Assembly (NCBI GenBank): GCA_964035575.1
Contig: OZ037877.1
Coordinates: forward strand, 1,364,001 to 1,428,000
Length of the DNA: 64,000 nucleotides
Direction of reading: 5' to 3'
DNA from: Rhynchopus sp. YZ270_cl-10
Lineage: Eukaryota; Euglenozoa; Diplonemea; Diplonemida; Diplonemidae
Shown here: positions 1 through 10,404 of the stretch, piece by piece
Layout: the number at the start of each line of letters is the position of its first letter
Position numbering within the stretch: the stretch's first letter is position 1
The notes under the pieces: model-generated
Databases searched by the model: none
What the model saw: the letters and a program-made list of their open reading frames with translations, nothing else
What the model was told of the DNA's origin: nothing
Position numbers and translations under genes: made by a program

Positions 1-990
1 TCAGAGGGGTCGAGCCGGATCGACACACGGCACGCAGCGAAGGCAAGCAAGGCGTTCCCGCAGGAGTGGCGGCGCAACTCTGAGAGCATCATCAAGGCGG
101 CAGGCTCGCTCACGGACACATCGGAGAAGCTGCGCCAGAAGATCCTTGCGCTGAACCTACGTGTCGTACGTGGGAACAGCAGGTTCGACCAGCAGACCAC
201 AGCCGCCTTTGAGGAGAACATCCGCAAGGTGCACAAGATCCGCACGCAGGTTGCCGACAGACGTGACCGTGTCTCGGCAGAGCTGGACTCCCTCCGCGAG
301 GAGAAGGTGTCGCTTGAGAACTCCCTCCGCGAGCAGGACGTGCCGCTCACGCACTGCGTCCAGCGTCTCTCCCTGCGCAGGCAGCGCCCCAACGCAGAGG
401 CCACGCTGGATGCAGCAGAGAACAGCCTGTCCTCGCAGCTCGGCGGCATCAAGACACGTGTACGCGAGCTTGAGGCCCGCCTTGCTGCCAACCTTAAGAA
501 GGAAAAACTTCTTGTCTCGCTTCTCCGCTCGCTCGACATCGAGGTGCAAGAGAAGGACCACGAGGTCGCGCTGGACATCTCCCTGCTTGAAAGCGACAGC
601 CGCTACACCACGTCTCTCGACGAGGTGTCCGCACCTGGAGGGGCAAGCTACGACCACCTCCTGACACACTTCAGGGCAATCCAGAACTCAGGCAGCAACA
701 AATTTATGCAGATGTTCCACAGCAACGACCTGATGCCCGGTGGTACTACCGGTGGTGGGGCGGAAAGCCACCACACCACCCCACAGCAGGAAGGAGCGGG
801 TGCGACGGGACGTTCCCAGACGCCGCAGTGGGGCTGTGCCTCGCCACTCATTGCATCCTATAGCGTGCGGGCGTGCTGTCCGGACAGGTCCGCCCCGAAG
901 ATTCTGCAGGAAAAGTTCAAACCAGGACGGACGTGTGCGCGCCTAGCGAAGCCACAGTACACCATACGTCCACGGACAGCGTTGAGGTGA
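1..990 (+). CDS. Tektin, 3' part of gene (5' end outside window)
   Basis: The frame is open from the first base of the window to a TGA at 988-990, so the start lies upstream. Tektins are coiled-coil proteins that run along the doublet microtubules of cilia and flagella. What shows this: an EWRRNSESI segment near the window start, long heptad-rich stretches, and the sequence RRQRPNAEATLD, which aligns with the tektin signature nonapeptide RPNVELCRD in the usual context (a REQDVPLTHCVQRL helix just before it and a QLGGIKTRVRELE helix after). The last 90 or so codons after about base 720 are Gly/Thr/Pro-rich and not tektin-like, so they are a lineage-specific tail or the true end is earlier. The signature is degenerate at the last residues. 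It implies a flagellated cell. Confidence 0.8.
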   Translation, partial: SEGSSRIDTRHAAKASKAFPQEWRRNSESIIKAAGSLTDTSEKLRQKILALNLRVVRGNSRFDQQTTAAFEENIRKVHKIRTQVADRRDRVSAELDSLREEKVSLENSLREQDVPLTHCVQRLSLRRQRPNAEATLDAAENSLSSQLGGIKTRVRELEARLAANLKKEKLLVSLLRSLDIEVQEKDHEVALDISLLESDSRYTTSLDEVSAPGGASYDHLLTHFRAIQNSGSNKFMQMFHSNDLMPGGTTGGGAESHHTTPQQEGAGATGRSQTPQWGCASPLIASYSVRACCPDRSAPKILQEKFKPGRTCARLAKPQYTIRPRTALR

Positions 991-1997
991 AGGGGAAGGA
1001 GGAGGAGGAAGGAGGGGGGGTGTTCGCGTGTGGCAAGAGAGCGGCCCTCTTCCGAGGGGCAACACGGAGCTTCACGCAAACACCGTTGGGAGGACGGAGT
1101 GGACGGTGTGTGTCCTTGCGAACGACGGTAGCAAAAACAAGAGGAAAAATAAAAAAAAAAATGGGAAAAATGGTGTGTGTTCCCTGACACTGTTCTTGAC
1201 TGTGTGGGAACAAAAAATATATATAGTGGAGCACACTCTAGGGTGGCTACACTAAAACAACCAAGTTTTCAAAAAACACAATAAAGAAAAGACAGTGGAG
1301 ATTGCAGAACTGTGGCAACTACACTACTCCAACAATTTATCAAGAAAAGGAAAAAAATAAAAATATCACACAACTTGTCCTTCACTTTCTGAAAAATGTT
1401 GCGGGAAGGTAGCATTATTTCATGAGAGAATTACTCTGCTTTTTCTCCCCCCAAAAAAAAAAAATGTACACTGTATTTCAAGTCAACTTTCTTTTTGATG
1501 AATAAATATGCAAAAGACCCCGAGGGGCATGAGCACTCTTTGTGGAATATGTTCTGACATCAATTTTCAATTCAATTCAAAAGGAATTTGAGGAATGTTT
1601 TTTGTCATAATTCTTTCGAGTAAATGTGTCAGGCCAGAGTTCCCAATGTCTGAGGTTACCGAGTGCCGCTTGTAAATATCCCTCACCCCCTTTGGTCAGA
1701 ACCCAATTCTTTTGGGTAGATTGTTCAATGTACAAAAAGATTTTTTTTTTTCCAACCACCGTCTCCCCATCACCTCCGCATCCAAACCACCTTTTTCTTT
1801 CTGATTCTGTTTCCGCAGATGAAACATCTTTTTCAAAAAAAAAAGTGGACCAAATTTTTTTCCTCCTCCAAAAGCCCCACACCCCTCCACTCACATTATC
1901 TTCAGACAAAAAAACCGCCTCTTTTTCTAAGCACGAGAAAGCTTAGGTCCATCTTCATAAACTTTTTTTTTCCTCTCATCCTTTCCCCCCCCACAAA
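991..1997. other. Intergenic region, T/A-rich with polypyrimidine tracts
   Basis: No convincing gene. It holds A-rich runs (about 1150-1162, 1451-1463), T-rich runs (1741-1751) and a pyrimidine-rich stretch at 1965-1992 just before the next ATG. This composition fits a 3' UTR, a polycistronic spacer and a trans-splice acceptor zone. Small open frames here are low-complexity and have no coding bias. Confidence 0.6.
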
Positions 1998-2444
1998 ATG
2001 CCTGCATCGTGGGCACATGCCCGCACTATGACGTTGATCTGTGGTTTGGCCTGCATGGTGTCGTGGCACCAGTACACCACCAACGATGTGTTCCACGGAC
2101 GTGTCCTTGCGGGGCTTGCCATTGGCGCATACGGACTGTGGCTTGGGAATGGGCTGGCGATTCCTCAGCCGCTTGGGTGGTGGGTGGAGGTGCCTGGGCT
2201 CTGCATCTGTGCGTTCACCTCCGGAGTGATCCTTGTGGACCCCCCTGAGAAGACGACCTCCATCCGCAAGGTGCTTCTGCAGGGGCACCCCGACCCCGAC
2301 CACGCGGACAACCAGCTCCCTGGTGTGCAGGAGACACTGTGCCACGTGCTTGGACACATCATGACAATTCTTGCCGCAGTGCTCGTCGCCATGCGTATTA
2401 TGTATGCATACCGGCACATGAAGGAGAAGGTCAAGAAGATGTAG
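1998..2444 (+). CDS. Small multi-pass membrane protein, unknown function
   Basis: 148 residues. I do not recognise the family. Hydrophobic segments lie at about residues 9-25, 34-56, 62-80 and 113-135, suggesting four membrane spans. The loop between the third and fourth is polar and acidic/proline-rich (residues 81-110), and the tail is lysine-rich (KEKVKKM). The base composition is GC-rich like the flanking coding genes and unlike the T-rich spacer, which supports a real gene. The ATG at 1998 is the first after the pyrimidine tract; a second ATG 10 codons on is possible. It lies on the same strand as its neighbours, as expected in a polycistronic unit. Confidence 0.6.
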   Translation: MPASWAHARTMTLICGLACMVSWHQYTTNDVFHGRVLAGLAIGAYGLWLGNGLAIPQPLGWWVEVPGLCICAFTSGVILVDPPEKTTSIRKVLLQGHPDPDHADNQLPGVQETLCHVLGHIMTILAAVLVAMRIMYAYRHMKEKVKKM

Positions 2445-2889
2445 AGGGTTAGGGGGTACTCTGGTCAGGATTTTTTTTTTTTTTTTGAATTTTTTTGGTC
2501 ACATAAAATGAAACCCGCCAGCGGGACTCAGAAACCTAGATTGTACAAAAAATCCATAAAAACCGAGTTGGAAAAATAAGGTAAAAAATCTCAGGGCTAG
2601 GGGGTGGTTAGAGGGGGAAGGAGGAGGGATGGCTTCTCTCTCCCTCTCTCTCTCGTCTGTTTCCCACAAAACCGTAATGTTATCCCCATTTCCACTTTTC
2701 CTCCCTCAACGCTATGTTTTTTATTCACACCTCCATACCCTTTTTCAGAAAATATACACCCTCCGTTTTGCTTTTCTGCAAATGAGATCTGCTTTCATCG
2801 TATTGTTCTGAGGTTGACAACTGAGCGACTCCCAACCTTTTTTTTTTCTCTTTCCCCTTCCTCCGCCTCCTCCCCGTCATGTAGCAGAG
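2445..2889. other. Intergenic region upstream of the LRR gene
   Basis: T-rich spacer with poly-T at 2469-2485 and a long pyrimidine tract at about 2838-2878. No gene is supported. Confidence 0.6.
2838..2887 (+). promoter_or_regulatory. Predicted SL trans-splice acceptor
   Basis: A polypyrimidine tract is followed by AG at 2883-2884 and again at 2886-2887, just 2-5 nt before the ATG at 2890. Inferred from the known layout of euglenozoan acceptors; RNA reads carrying the SL would test it. Confidence 0.5.
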
Positions 2890-4287
2890 ATGTGGGGTCT
2901 CTGCAGCAAGACCCTTGAAGGTAAGCCGCACCGAGGGAGGCGCGGGAGGCATGCTGCAGGGAAGGAGCGTGGGCTTGTGCAGTGGGGGCTGGTGGGGGAG
3001 CGCCGTGGGGCGGCCGTGCGTGCAGAGAGGAAGGACGCAGCGCAGGCCGGCTTCTTCGACTTCCGCCCTGTGCTGGAGAGGCTTGAGACAGAGGAAGGGG
3101 GCGTCGCTCCTCAGAGACGCAGTACGTACGCGCCTTCTGCAGCGACAGCGCCTGTGAAGGTGGGAGGGGAGGGAGGAGGCCAGCAGCATACTCCTGCACG
3201 CTACGATTCGTTCCCCAGACGTCCGTCTGTGCCAAAGCCAAACAAGCCGCAGAGGCCGTACGTCCTCACAGACGCAGGAGAGCGTGTCTATTCCTGGAAC
3301 ACGCCCATCATAAAGTTCTTCCCCTTCTGGGTAGTGACGCCACCAGAAGGCATGAAGCTGCGCCAAACAGAGTTTTTAGAGCTTGTGACCAAAGACTGCA
3401 TCGAGTACGCACACATCCTCGTCGACCTCAAGTTGAAGAAGTTCCACTTCACGCTCGCCAGCCTATCTCGCTTTGTGACCTCCGTCGGACAGCTTCCAAA
3501 CCTGCAGAGCCTGGCGCTGACGCGCTGTGGCATCACGAACGAGAAGGTCGTAGCAGTGGTGTCGCTCCTCCCCGAGCACGTCCTGAGCCTCGACCTCAGC
3601 TACAACCCGATAACGCCTGAGGGTGCCGCATTTCTGTTTGAGCACTTCAACGAGTTCATCCCGTGTGTGCAGTCGGTGTCGCTGCACGGGACTAACTTCG
3701 ACGATGCGCCTACGGAGCACTTTGTGAAGAAGTTGTGCGATATTCTTGTCTCGGGTGCACTGGACGTGACGTCGATTGACTTGTCGTTTATGGGCATCGA
3801 CGACGAGAGTGTGATGCACATTGCACGTGCGCTGCCGCGTGTCACGAAGCTGCGGTCGTTGCTGCTGGAAGGGTCTGCGCTTTCACTCACAGCGTCGATA
3901 CGCCTGTGCGAGTCGTTGCGTATGAATCACTCGCTTGTCGTTCTGTCGCTGAGGCAGTGTCGTGGTGTGCCTGCACTGCTGCACAAGGCCATCGTGACGG
4001 AGCTCGACCGCAACTCAGTCGCCATGACGAAGCAGGGCTTGTCCCTCGCCGCGATGCCGGGTGACCAGGGCAAGATGCACTCACGCTCGCACCAAGGCTT
4101 CCAGAGCGCCATCTTCGAGAACCGCAAAAAGCAGGCAGAAAAGAGCCCCGACGCGCCACCCTGCCTGAGGAGTGTCATCAGCCCCTGCTACGCGCGGGAG
4201 CGTGGCGACACTTCAAGGGCACAAGTGGACGCAGCCGAGACGCAGTCGACGACGCTCACCTCAGTAGCGTCCGAGGTGACGTATTGA
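2890..4287 (+). CDS. Leucine-rich-repeat protein
   Basis: 465 residues. The N-terminal 130 residues are basic, with Arg/Gly/Ala-rich low complexity. The middle (residues about 200-378) contains four or five leucine-rich repeats of the long, ribonuclease-inhibitor type: LPNLQSLALTRCGIT, HVLSLDLSYNPIT, CVQSVSLHGTNFD, VTSIDLSFMGID, KLRSLLLEGSALS and SLVVLSLRQC. Such proteins usually act as binding scaffolds, and in flagellates many are axonemal or cytoskeletal, but nothing here fixes the partner. The C-terminal 80 residues are polar and probably disordered. The start at 2890 is chosen because it is the first ATG after the trans-splice acceptor. Confidence 0.7.
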   Translation: MWGLCSKTLEGKPHRGRRGRHAAGKERGLVQWGLVGERRGAAVRAERKDAAQAGFFDFRPVLERLETEEGGVAPQRRSTYAPSAATAPVKVGGEGGGQQHTPARYDSFPRRPSVPKPNKPQRPYVLTDAGERVYSWNTPIIKFFPFWVVTPPEGMKLRQTEFLELVTKDCIEYAHILVDLKLKKFHFTLASLSRFVTSVGQLPNLQSLALTRCGITNEKVVAVVSLLPEHVLSLDLSYNPITPEGAAFLFEHFNEFIPCVQSVSLHGTNFDDAPTEHFVKKLCDILVSGALDVTSIDLSFMGIDDESVMHIARALPRVTKLRSLLLEGSALSLTASIRLCESLRMNHSLVVLSLRQCRGVPALLHKAIVTELDRNSVAMTKQGLSLAAMPGDQGKMHSRSHQGFQSAIFENRKKQAEKSPDAPPCLRSVISPCYARERGDTSRAQVDAAETQSTTLTSVASEVTY

Positions 4288-4621
4288 TAGTGAATGGGGG
4301 AAGAACTGTGTTTTTCAAAAATATTCCCTTTTTCAAGGGAAATAAGAACCATTTCAAATGCAACCAACAAAAAAGCGTCCTTTTTGTTGTCTCCAATCTA
4401 CCCTCCCCACAACGACACACACCACACCCAGGCCTCTCACTCTTTTTTTTTTTTTTTTGTCACTTTTTTAGTTTTTTTATTTTTGACCTCTCTTTGGGGT
4501 CCCCCTTTTTTGTTTTTTGTTTGTACAAATCCTCTTTTCCCTCTCCTCTCCCCTCCCTTTCCTTTAGCCCCCATCCGTTTGTAAGACAAAGTGTCTCGCA
4601 GTCCTCGGATTTGAATACAAA
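4288..4621. other. Intergenic spacer upstream of the formin gene
   Basis: Pyrimidine-rich spacer with poly-T at 4443-4458 and C/T tract at about 4530-4565. No gene is supported. Confidence 0.6.
4530..4567 (+). promoter_or_regulatory. Predicted SL trans-splice acceptor of the formin gene
   Basis: A CTCTCCTCTCCCCTCCC-type tract ends in CCTTTAG with AG at 4566-4567. This leaves a 54-nt 5' UTR before the ATG at 4622. Confidence 0.5.
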
Positions 4622-7600
4622 ATGGGTGACGATGTGGATCTGAAGGTGATGAAGAAGAATGTCGACCAGCTCAAGATCGAGAACGCTGTGTTGCAGCAGC
4701 AGTCGGGGTACGGCTTCAAGGGGTGGCTCACGAAGATGGGCGGCGGCCTCTTCAAGAGCGACTACCGTAGGTGGTTCTGGGTGTACCACGGGGTATTGCG
4801 CTACTACGAGGACGACTCCTGCCAGAAGGAGGTGGGCTCGCTCGACCTGCGTGACGCAGGTATCACTCACATGAAAGGCACGCTCACGTTCCAGCTGGTA
4901 GGGGAGAATCTGAACCAGCAGAAGAAGGGCAAGACCTGCTACGTCTTTGAGTGCCCCACCGACAAGCTCCTCAAAGGCTGGCTCGCGGCCCTCCACGACG
5001 GCGTTAAGTACCACAAGGAGCCCGAACGCGAGCGCACCCGCTCAACAAAGGAGCCCGCCCTGGACATTCCCTTCACGGCCTGCCTCGTGGAGCACTTCCT
5101 CGAGGACGACCACGTGGAGTACCGTGGTGTCGTTGAGTTCCACGGCGCCTCGTGGAGCTTCCAGAAGAGGTACACCAGCTTCGAGCGCTTCCACCAGGAC
5201 CTCCTTAACTTCTACGGGGAGGATGAGATCCCGCCGCTCACAGGTAAGCTCGCAGTGTGGAAGTGGAACAAGACGGAGGCCATCGTGCGCCGCTGTGGGA
5301 AGCTGAACATGTGGCTCGCAGCGATTATCGAGAGTAGCAAGTTCTGGAAGGTGTCGCGCAGCCACGCAGGGTGCAAGATGCTCAAGCTTAAGCTGCGTGA
5401 CGGGCAAGAGGTGGAGGTGAACGAGTTCCTCTACGACTTCCTTGGCTTTGGGCAGAACGAGAAGAGTGCTGGGTTCGCGACACAGGACGTGGACGACGAG
5501 GCCTCACTAAAGGCGTGCATGGTTGGGCTGCGCTACGCACGCAAGGAGCTCATGCACGAGAGCGACTCTCCTTCACGCACACGCTCGCAGGCGCCGCAGT
5601 CGTCCCCTCTGCAGGAGGTGCCCGCAGCGTCAGTGCGTGGCAGCAAGGGCTTCCTCATCCGGCACAGACTCTCAGGGAAGACGATCACCGCAGACGGAGA
5701 GTTGGTTCTCAAGTCCTCTGCTGCAGATGCCTTTATCCTAGACGCGATGCACTTGCGGCACGAGACAAGTGGGCAGTATGTCGACCACAACCTCAAGCTG
5801 TGTCCCTCTGTCCCGAAGTGCAAGTTCATGTACGACGGCCTCCACAACACGCTATGCGAGGTTATGAGTGGCAACTGCATGGCACCCGCGTCGCAAGCGT
5901 CGAACCCACAGGAAGGCAGCCCTGTGGCGCTGTACGAGATTGACGTTGACGGCTCGGATGACACGACACGCTTCAAGTTCGACTTTGAGCCGATTGAAAC
6001 CTTCCAGAAAGGCTGGTTCGGCATGATGAAGAAGTACACAGACCTCCCGAACGAGCTGCGCGTGAGCTCGCAGTCCTCTGATGAAGAGTACGACGACGAC
6101 GAGACCAGTGGCGACGACGGCGCTGCGCCTCAGGACGCAGAAGAGACGTCCAAGTTCCAAGAGCTGCAGGAACGTGTGGTGGAGCTGGAGGAGGCGGCGA
6201 CGCAGAAGAACATGTCTGAGGAGACGCGCGTCAAGGAGCTTGAGAACGCGCTCCAGGCAATGAAGCAGCAGCTCGAGGACGCAAAGCGTGCCAAGGACGC
6301 AGTTGTTGCTGCGATCCCCATCAAAGCCGCCTCGCCCCCAGGCATGCGTGGACCACCCCCACCACCTGCCCTCAAGGCACCTGGCGCACCACCCCCACCG
6401 CCGGGCAAAGGTGCACCTCCACCGCCGCCACCCCCACCTGGAGGTGCGCCACCGCCACCGGGAGCACCACTACCACCGGGTGGGGGCCCACCGCCACCCC
6501 CTGGCAAGGGTCCACCGCCACCGCCACCTGGGGGCAAGGGCCTGCCCTTTCCCCCGGGAGGTATGCCTGGTGCACCCGGCGCGCCGAAGAAACCACAGGT
6601 AATGCGGCCGATACGCTGGAAGAAGGTCAAGGCAAACCGACTACAGAGCAGCATGTGGCAGAACGTTGGGGACAGGCAGGGCGCAGTGCAGAAGTTCTTC
6701 AACAAGAACGACGTGAAGAAGGCATTTGAAGTGAAGAAGGTGGACAAGAAGGACACAGAGAAGGAAGCAGGCAAGAAGCCCAAGAAGCTCTCTACAGCTA
6801 TCTCCTCGCAGCGCAAGCAGAACATTGGGATTGTATGCAAACTGTTTATTGTGCATTTGTCAAAGTCATTGGGTTTCAGAGCCAATGAATGCGTGGCAAC
6901 AATTCATTAAAAGCCAATTCCAACATGCTCCCCACACAGGTGCTGAACTTCCTGAAGCTCTCTGCCGATGAACTTCGAGAAGCTCTGATGGAAATGGACG
7001 CTCAGGTGTGATATTTTCCCCAATAAACCTTCACCCCTCATGCACACAGACAATTCCGGAGGAGCAGATAGAAAGTATCATCAAGATTCTTCCCCAAGCT
7101 GAAGAACTGAAGGCAATCAACAGGGAAAAGACAGACAAAGAAGTGGTTGAGTCGTGGGGTCCTGTAGAGAAGTTCGTCGACGTCGTCGGGAACGGGGTGC
7201 CCGACCTGACAAGGAGAATGACGCTTTGGATCTTCATGAACGAGTTTGGAACGTACGTTCTTGAGTTGAAACGGGAGCTCTCAGACATCAAGGATGCGAC
7301 AGGCCAATTACTCTCACCATCAAACCGTCTGTACGACGTGCTCGCGCTGATTCTCTCCATCGGAAACTACATGAATGAAGGCTCAGCACTCGAGAACACC
7401 CCAGGCTTCACGCTGGACACTCTCGCCAATTTGGACGCCTGCAAGACAACTGACGGGAGTGGCACGCTTCTTTCGTTTATTGTGAAGCAGATCATGGCCT
7501 CTGACCCCCATGACAAGCTTTTGGAATGGACAGACGACATATCCACTTTGAAGGACTTGCGCGTGACGACCCAAAGTGTCGGACAAGGCGTGACACAGCT

Positions 7601-8000
7601 GTGTCAGGGGCTCCGGACGGTGAAACGCGCTGTTGAGGAGAAAAAGCGCTCGACGTCGGTGTTTGGCGATGAGAGCATTCAAGACATGATGATCACAAGG
7701 CTGTCCTCATTCTACCAAAAGTCTGAGCAGGTAACTCTTAAATTGGAAGAGGAGTTCACGGCTGCAAAGGACCAGATGGATGCAGTTGCGCGTCACTTCG
7801 GTGAAGACCCCGCCTTCGACGAACTCGTCACTTTTGGGAACATTCTATCCTTTTCCAAAACGTTCATAGCAGTTGTTGATGAAGAGAAAAAGGCTCGGGT
7901 AGCTGCATTGAAACTGGCTGCACGTCAGCCTGTTTCTGGCCTAGCTATCAAGAAGCCTGCGGAGAAGCCAGCAATTAAGATGGCGTTCAAACCTGCATGA
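4622..8000 (+). CDS. Formin with PH, PX, FH1 and FH2 domains (three exons)
   Basis: Join 4622-6832, 6940-7005 and 7050-8000; both introns are phase 0 and the product is 1075 residues. Formins nucleate and elongate unbranched actin filaments: FH1 recruits profilin-actin and FH2 holds the barbed end. Domains in order: PH at about 29-125 (GWLTKMGGGLFKSDYRRWFW start and a closing LKGWLAAL helix), PX at about 150-240 (RYTSFERFHQDL, then IPPLTGKL), an acidic linker and a coiled coil at about 515-565, FH1 polyproline at about 576-656, and FH2 from 661 (MRPIRWKKV; NIGIVLNFLKLS across intron 1; GNYMNEGS; LLSFIVKQI). PH and PX bind phosphoinositides, so membrane targeting is inferred. PH-PX before FH1-FH2 is not the animal Diaphanous layout. 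The FH2 reading is unbroken only when both introns are removed. Confidence 0.88.
6833..6939 (+). other. Cis-spliced intron 1 of the formin gene (107 nt)
   Basis: It begins GTATGC and ends CCACACAG. Removing it joins the conserved FH2 stretch NIGI to VLNFLKLS in frame. The donor GTATG matches the SL RNA donor. Confidence 0.8.
7006..7049 (+). other. Cis-spliced intron 2 of the formin gene (44 nt)
   Basis: It begins GTGTGA and ends GCACACAG and carries an in-frame stop, so it must be removed. CAATAAAC inside it is a plausible branch site for the U2 seen in this window (recognition sequence GTATTA). 44 nt is very short for a spliceosomal intron. Confidence 0.75.
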
Positions 8001-8232
8001 GTTTTCAGTTTCTTTCATTCCAGTCTCACTTCCAGTGTTAGACAGTCCTCCAAGAAACATGGTGTCAAAAATTTGACAATTCGGGGTCTTGTTTGGATGC
8101 AAAATTTGGAGTACCATGGTCAAAAACAATAGAATCGCGCAATTCTTTCACTCCCAACCTCAAAATCTATTTCTGCCACTTTCAACACAGAACAAGTCCG
8201 CAACACTTCATCGTACACTGCAGCAGAGCCCC
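8001..8232. other. 3' flank of the formin gene
   Basis: Probable 3' UTR. No further feature seen before the 8-bp array. Confidence 0.5.
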
Positions 8233-10264
8233 CCTTAGCTCCTTAGCTCCTTAGCTCCTTAGCTCCTTAGCTCCTTAGCTCCTTAGCTCCTTAGCTCCTT
8301 AGCTCCTTAGCTCCTTAGCTCCTTAGCTCCTTAGCTCCTTAGCTCCTTAGCTCCTTAGCTCCTTAGCTCCTTAGCTCCTTAGCTCCTTAGCTCCTTAGCT
8401 CCTTAGCTCCTTAGCTCCTTAGCTCCTTAGCTCCTTAGCTCCTTAGCTCCTTAGCTCCTTAGCTCCTTAGCTCCTTAGCTCCTTAGCTCCTTAGCTCCTT
8501 AGCTCCTTAGCTCCTTAGCTCCTTAGCTCCTTAGCTCCTTAGCTCCTTAGCTCCTTAGCTCCTTAGCTCCTTAGCTCCTTAGCTCCTTAGCTCCTTAGCT
8601 CCTTAGCTCCTTAGCTCCTTAGCTCCTTAGCTCCTTAGCTCCTTAGCTCCTTAGCTCCTTAGCTCCTTAGCTCCTTAGCTCCTTAGCTCCTTAGCTCCTT
8701 AGCTCCTTAGCTCCTTAGCTCCTTAGCTCCTTAGCTCCTTAGCTCCTTAGCTCCTTAGCTCCTTAGCTCCTTAGCTCCTTAGCTCCTTAGCTCCTTAGCT
8801 CCTTAGCTCCTTAGCTCCTTAGCTCCTTAGCTCCTTAGCTCCTTAGCTCCTTAGCTCCTTAGCTCCTTAGCTCCTTAGCTCCTTAGCTCCTTAGCTCCTT
8901 AGCTCCTTAGCTCCTTAGCTCCTTAGCTCCTTAGCTCCTTAGCTCCTTAGCTCCTTAGCTCCTTAGCTCCTTAGCTCCTTAGCTCCTTAGCTCCTTAGCT
9001 CCTTAGCTCCTTAGCTCCTTAGCTCCTTAGCTCCTTAGCTCCTTAGCTCCTTAGCTCCTTAGCTCCTTAGCTCCTTAGCTCCTTAGCTCCTTAGCTCCTT
9101 AGCTCCTTAGCTCCTTAGCTCCTTAGCTCCTTAGCTCCTTAGCTCCTTAGCTCCTTAGCTCCTTAGCTCCTTAGCTCCTTAGCTCCTTAGCTCCTTAGCT
9201 CCTTAGCTCCTTAGCTCCTTAGCTCCTTAGCTCCTTAGCTCCTTAGCTCCTTAGCTCCTTAGCTCCTTAGCTCCTTAGCTCCTTAGCTCCTTAGCTCCTT
9301 AGCTCCTTAGCTCCTTAGCTCCTTAGCTCCTTAGCTCCTTAGCTCCTTAGCTCCTTAGCTCCTTAGCTCCTTAGCTCCTTAGCTCCTTAGCTCCTTAGCT
9401 CCTTAGCTCCTTAGCTCCTTAGCTCCTTAGCTCCTTAGCTCCTTAGCTCCTTAGCTCCTTAGCTCCTTAGCTCCTTAGCTCCTTAGCTCCTTAGCTCCTT
9501 AGCTCCTTAGCTCCTTAGCTCCTTAGCTCCTTAGCTCCTTAGCTCCTTAGCTCCTTAGCTCCTTAGCTCCTTAGCTCCTTAGCTCCTTAGCTCCTTAGCT
9601 CCTTAGCTCCTTAGCTCCTTAGCTCCTTAGCTCCTTAGCTCCTTAGCTCCTTAGCTCCTTAGCTCCTTAGCTCCTTAGCTCCTTAGCTCCTTAGCTCCTT
9701 AGCTCCTTAGCTCCTTAGCTCCTTAGCTCCTTAGCTCCTTAGCTCCTTAGCTCCTTAGCTCCTTAGCTCCTTAGCTCCTTAGCTCCTTAGCTCCTTAGCT
9801 CCTTAGCTCCTTAGCTCCTTAGCTCCTTAGCTCCTTAGCTCCTTAGCTCCTTAGCTCCTTAGCTCCTTAGCTCCTTAGCTCCTTAGCTCCTTAGCTCCTT
9901 AGCTCCTTAGCTCCTTAGCTCCTTAGCTCCTTAGCTCCTTAGCTCCTTAGCTCCTTAGCTCCTTAGCTCCTTAGCTCCTTAGCTCCTTAGCTCCTTAGCT
10001 CCTTAGCTCCTTAGCTCCTTAGCTCCTTAGCTCCTTAGCTCCTTAGCTCCTTAGCTCCTTAGCTCCTTAGCTCCTTAGCTCCTTAGCTCCTTAGCTCCTT
10101 AGCTCCTTAGCTCCTTAGCTCCTTAGCTCCTTAGCTCCTTAGCTCCTTAGCTCCTTAGCTCCTTAGCTCCTTAGCTCCTTAGCTCCTTAGCTCCTTAGCT
10201 CCTTAGCTCCTTAGCTCCTTAGCTCCTTAGCTCCTTAGCTCCTTAGCTCCTTAGCTCCTTAGCT
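8233..10264. repeat. Perfect 8-bp tandem array, CCTTAGCT x 254
   Basis: 2032 bp of the same octamer, with no substitution or slip that I can see from end to end. It starts 233 bp after the formin stop and ends 60 bp before the 81-bp direct repeat that flanks the retrotransposon. Such uniformity means very recent expansion or active homogenisation. It is not a TTAGGG-type telomere repeat. Confidence 0.97.
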
Positions 10265-10323
10265 CCTCCTATGGGTATGTACTGGGAAGAGCTCTGGCAG
10301 ATCATATCCTAAAAAACCTTAGT
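10265..10323. other. Short unique segment between the octamer array and the target-site duplication
   Basis: 59 bp without recognisable features; ends in a T-run that leads into the direct repeat. Confidence 0.5.
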
Positions 10324-10404
10324 TTTTTAGTCTTTACTATAGAGATGTGCGCCACCCACACCACACACACTACACACCCACACACAGCACACCCACACAC
10401 ACCC
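10324..10404 (+). repeat. Left 81-bp target-site duplication of LINE copy 1
   Basis: Identical over 81 bp to 16586-16666 (TTTTTAGTCTTTACTATAGA, then CA-rich repeats). The two copies bracket the retrotransposon, and the right copy follows its poly(A) tail directly. Confidence 0.85.
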
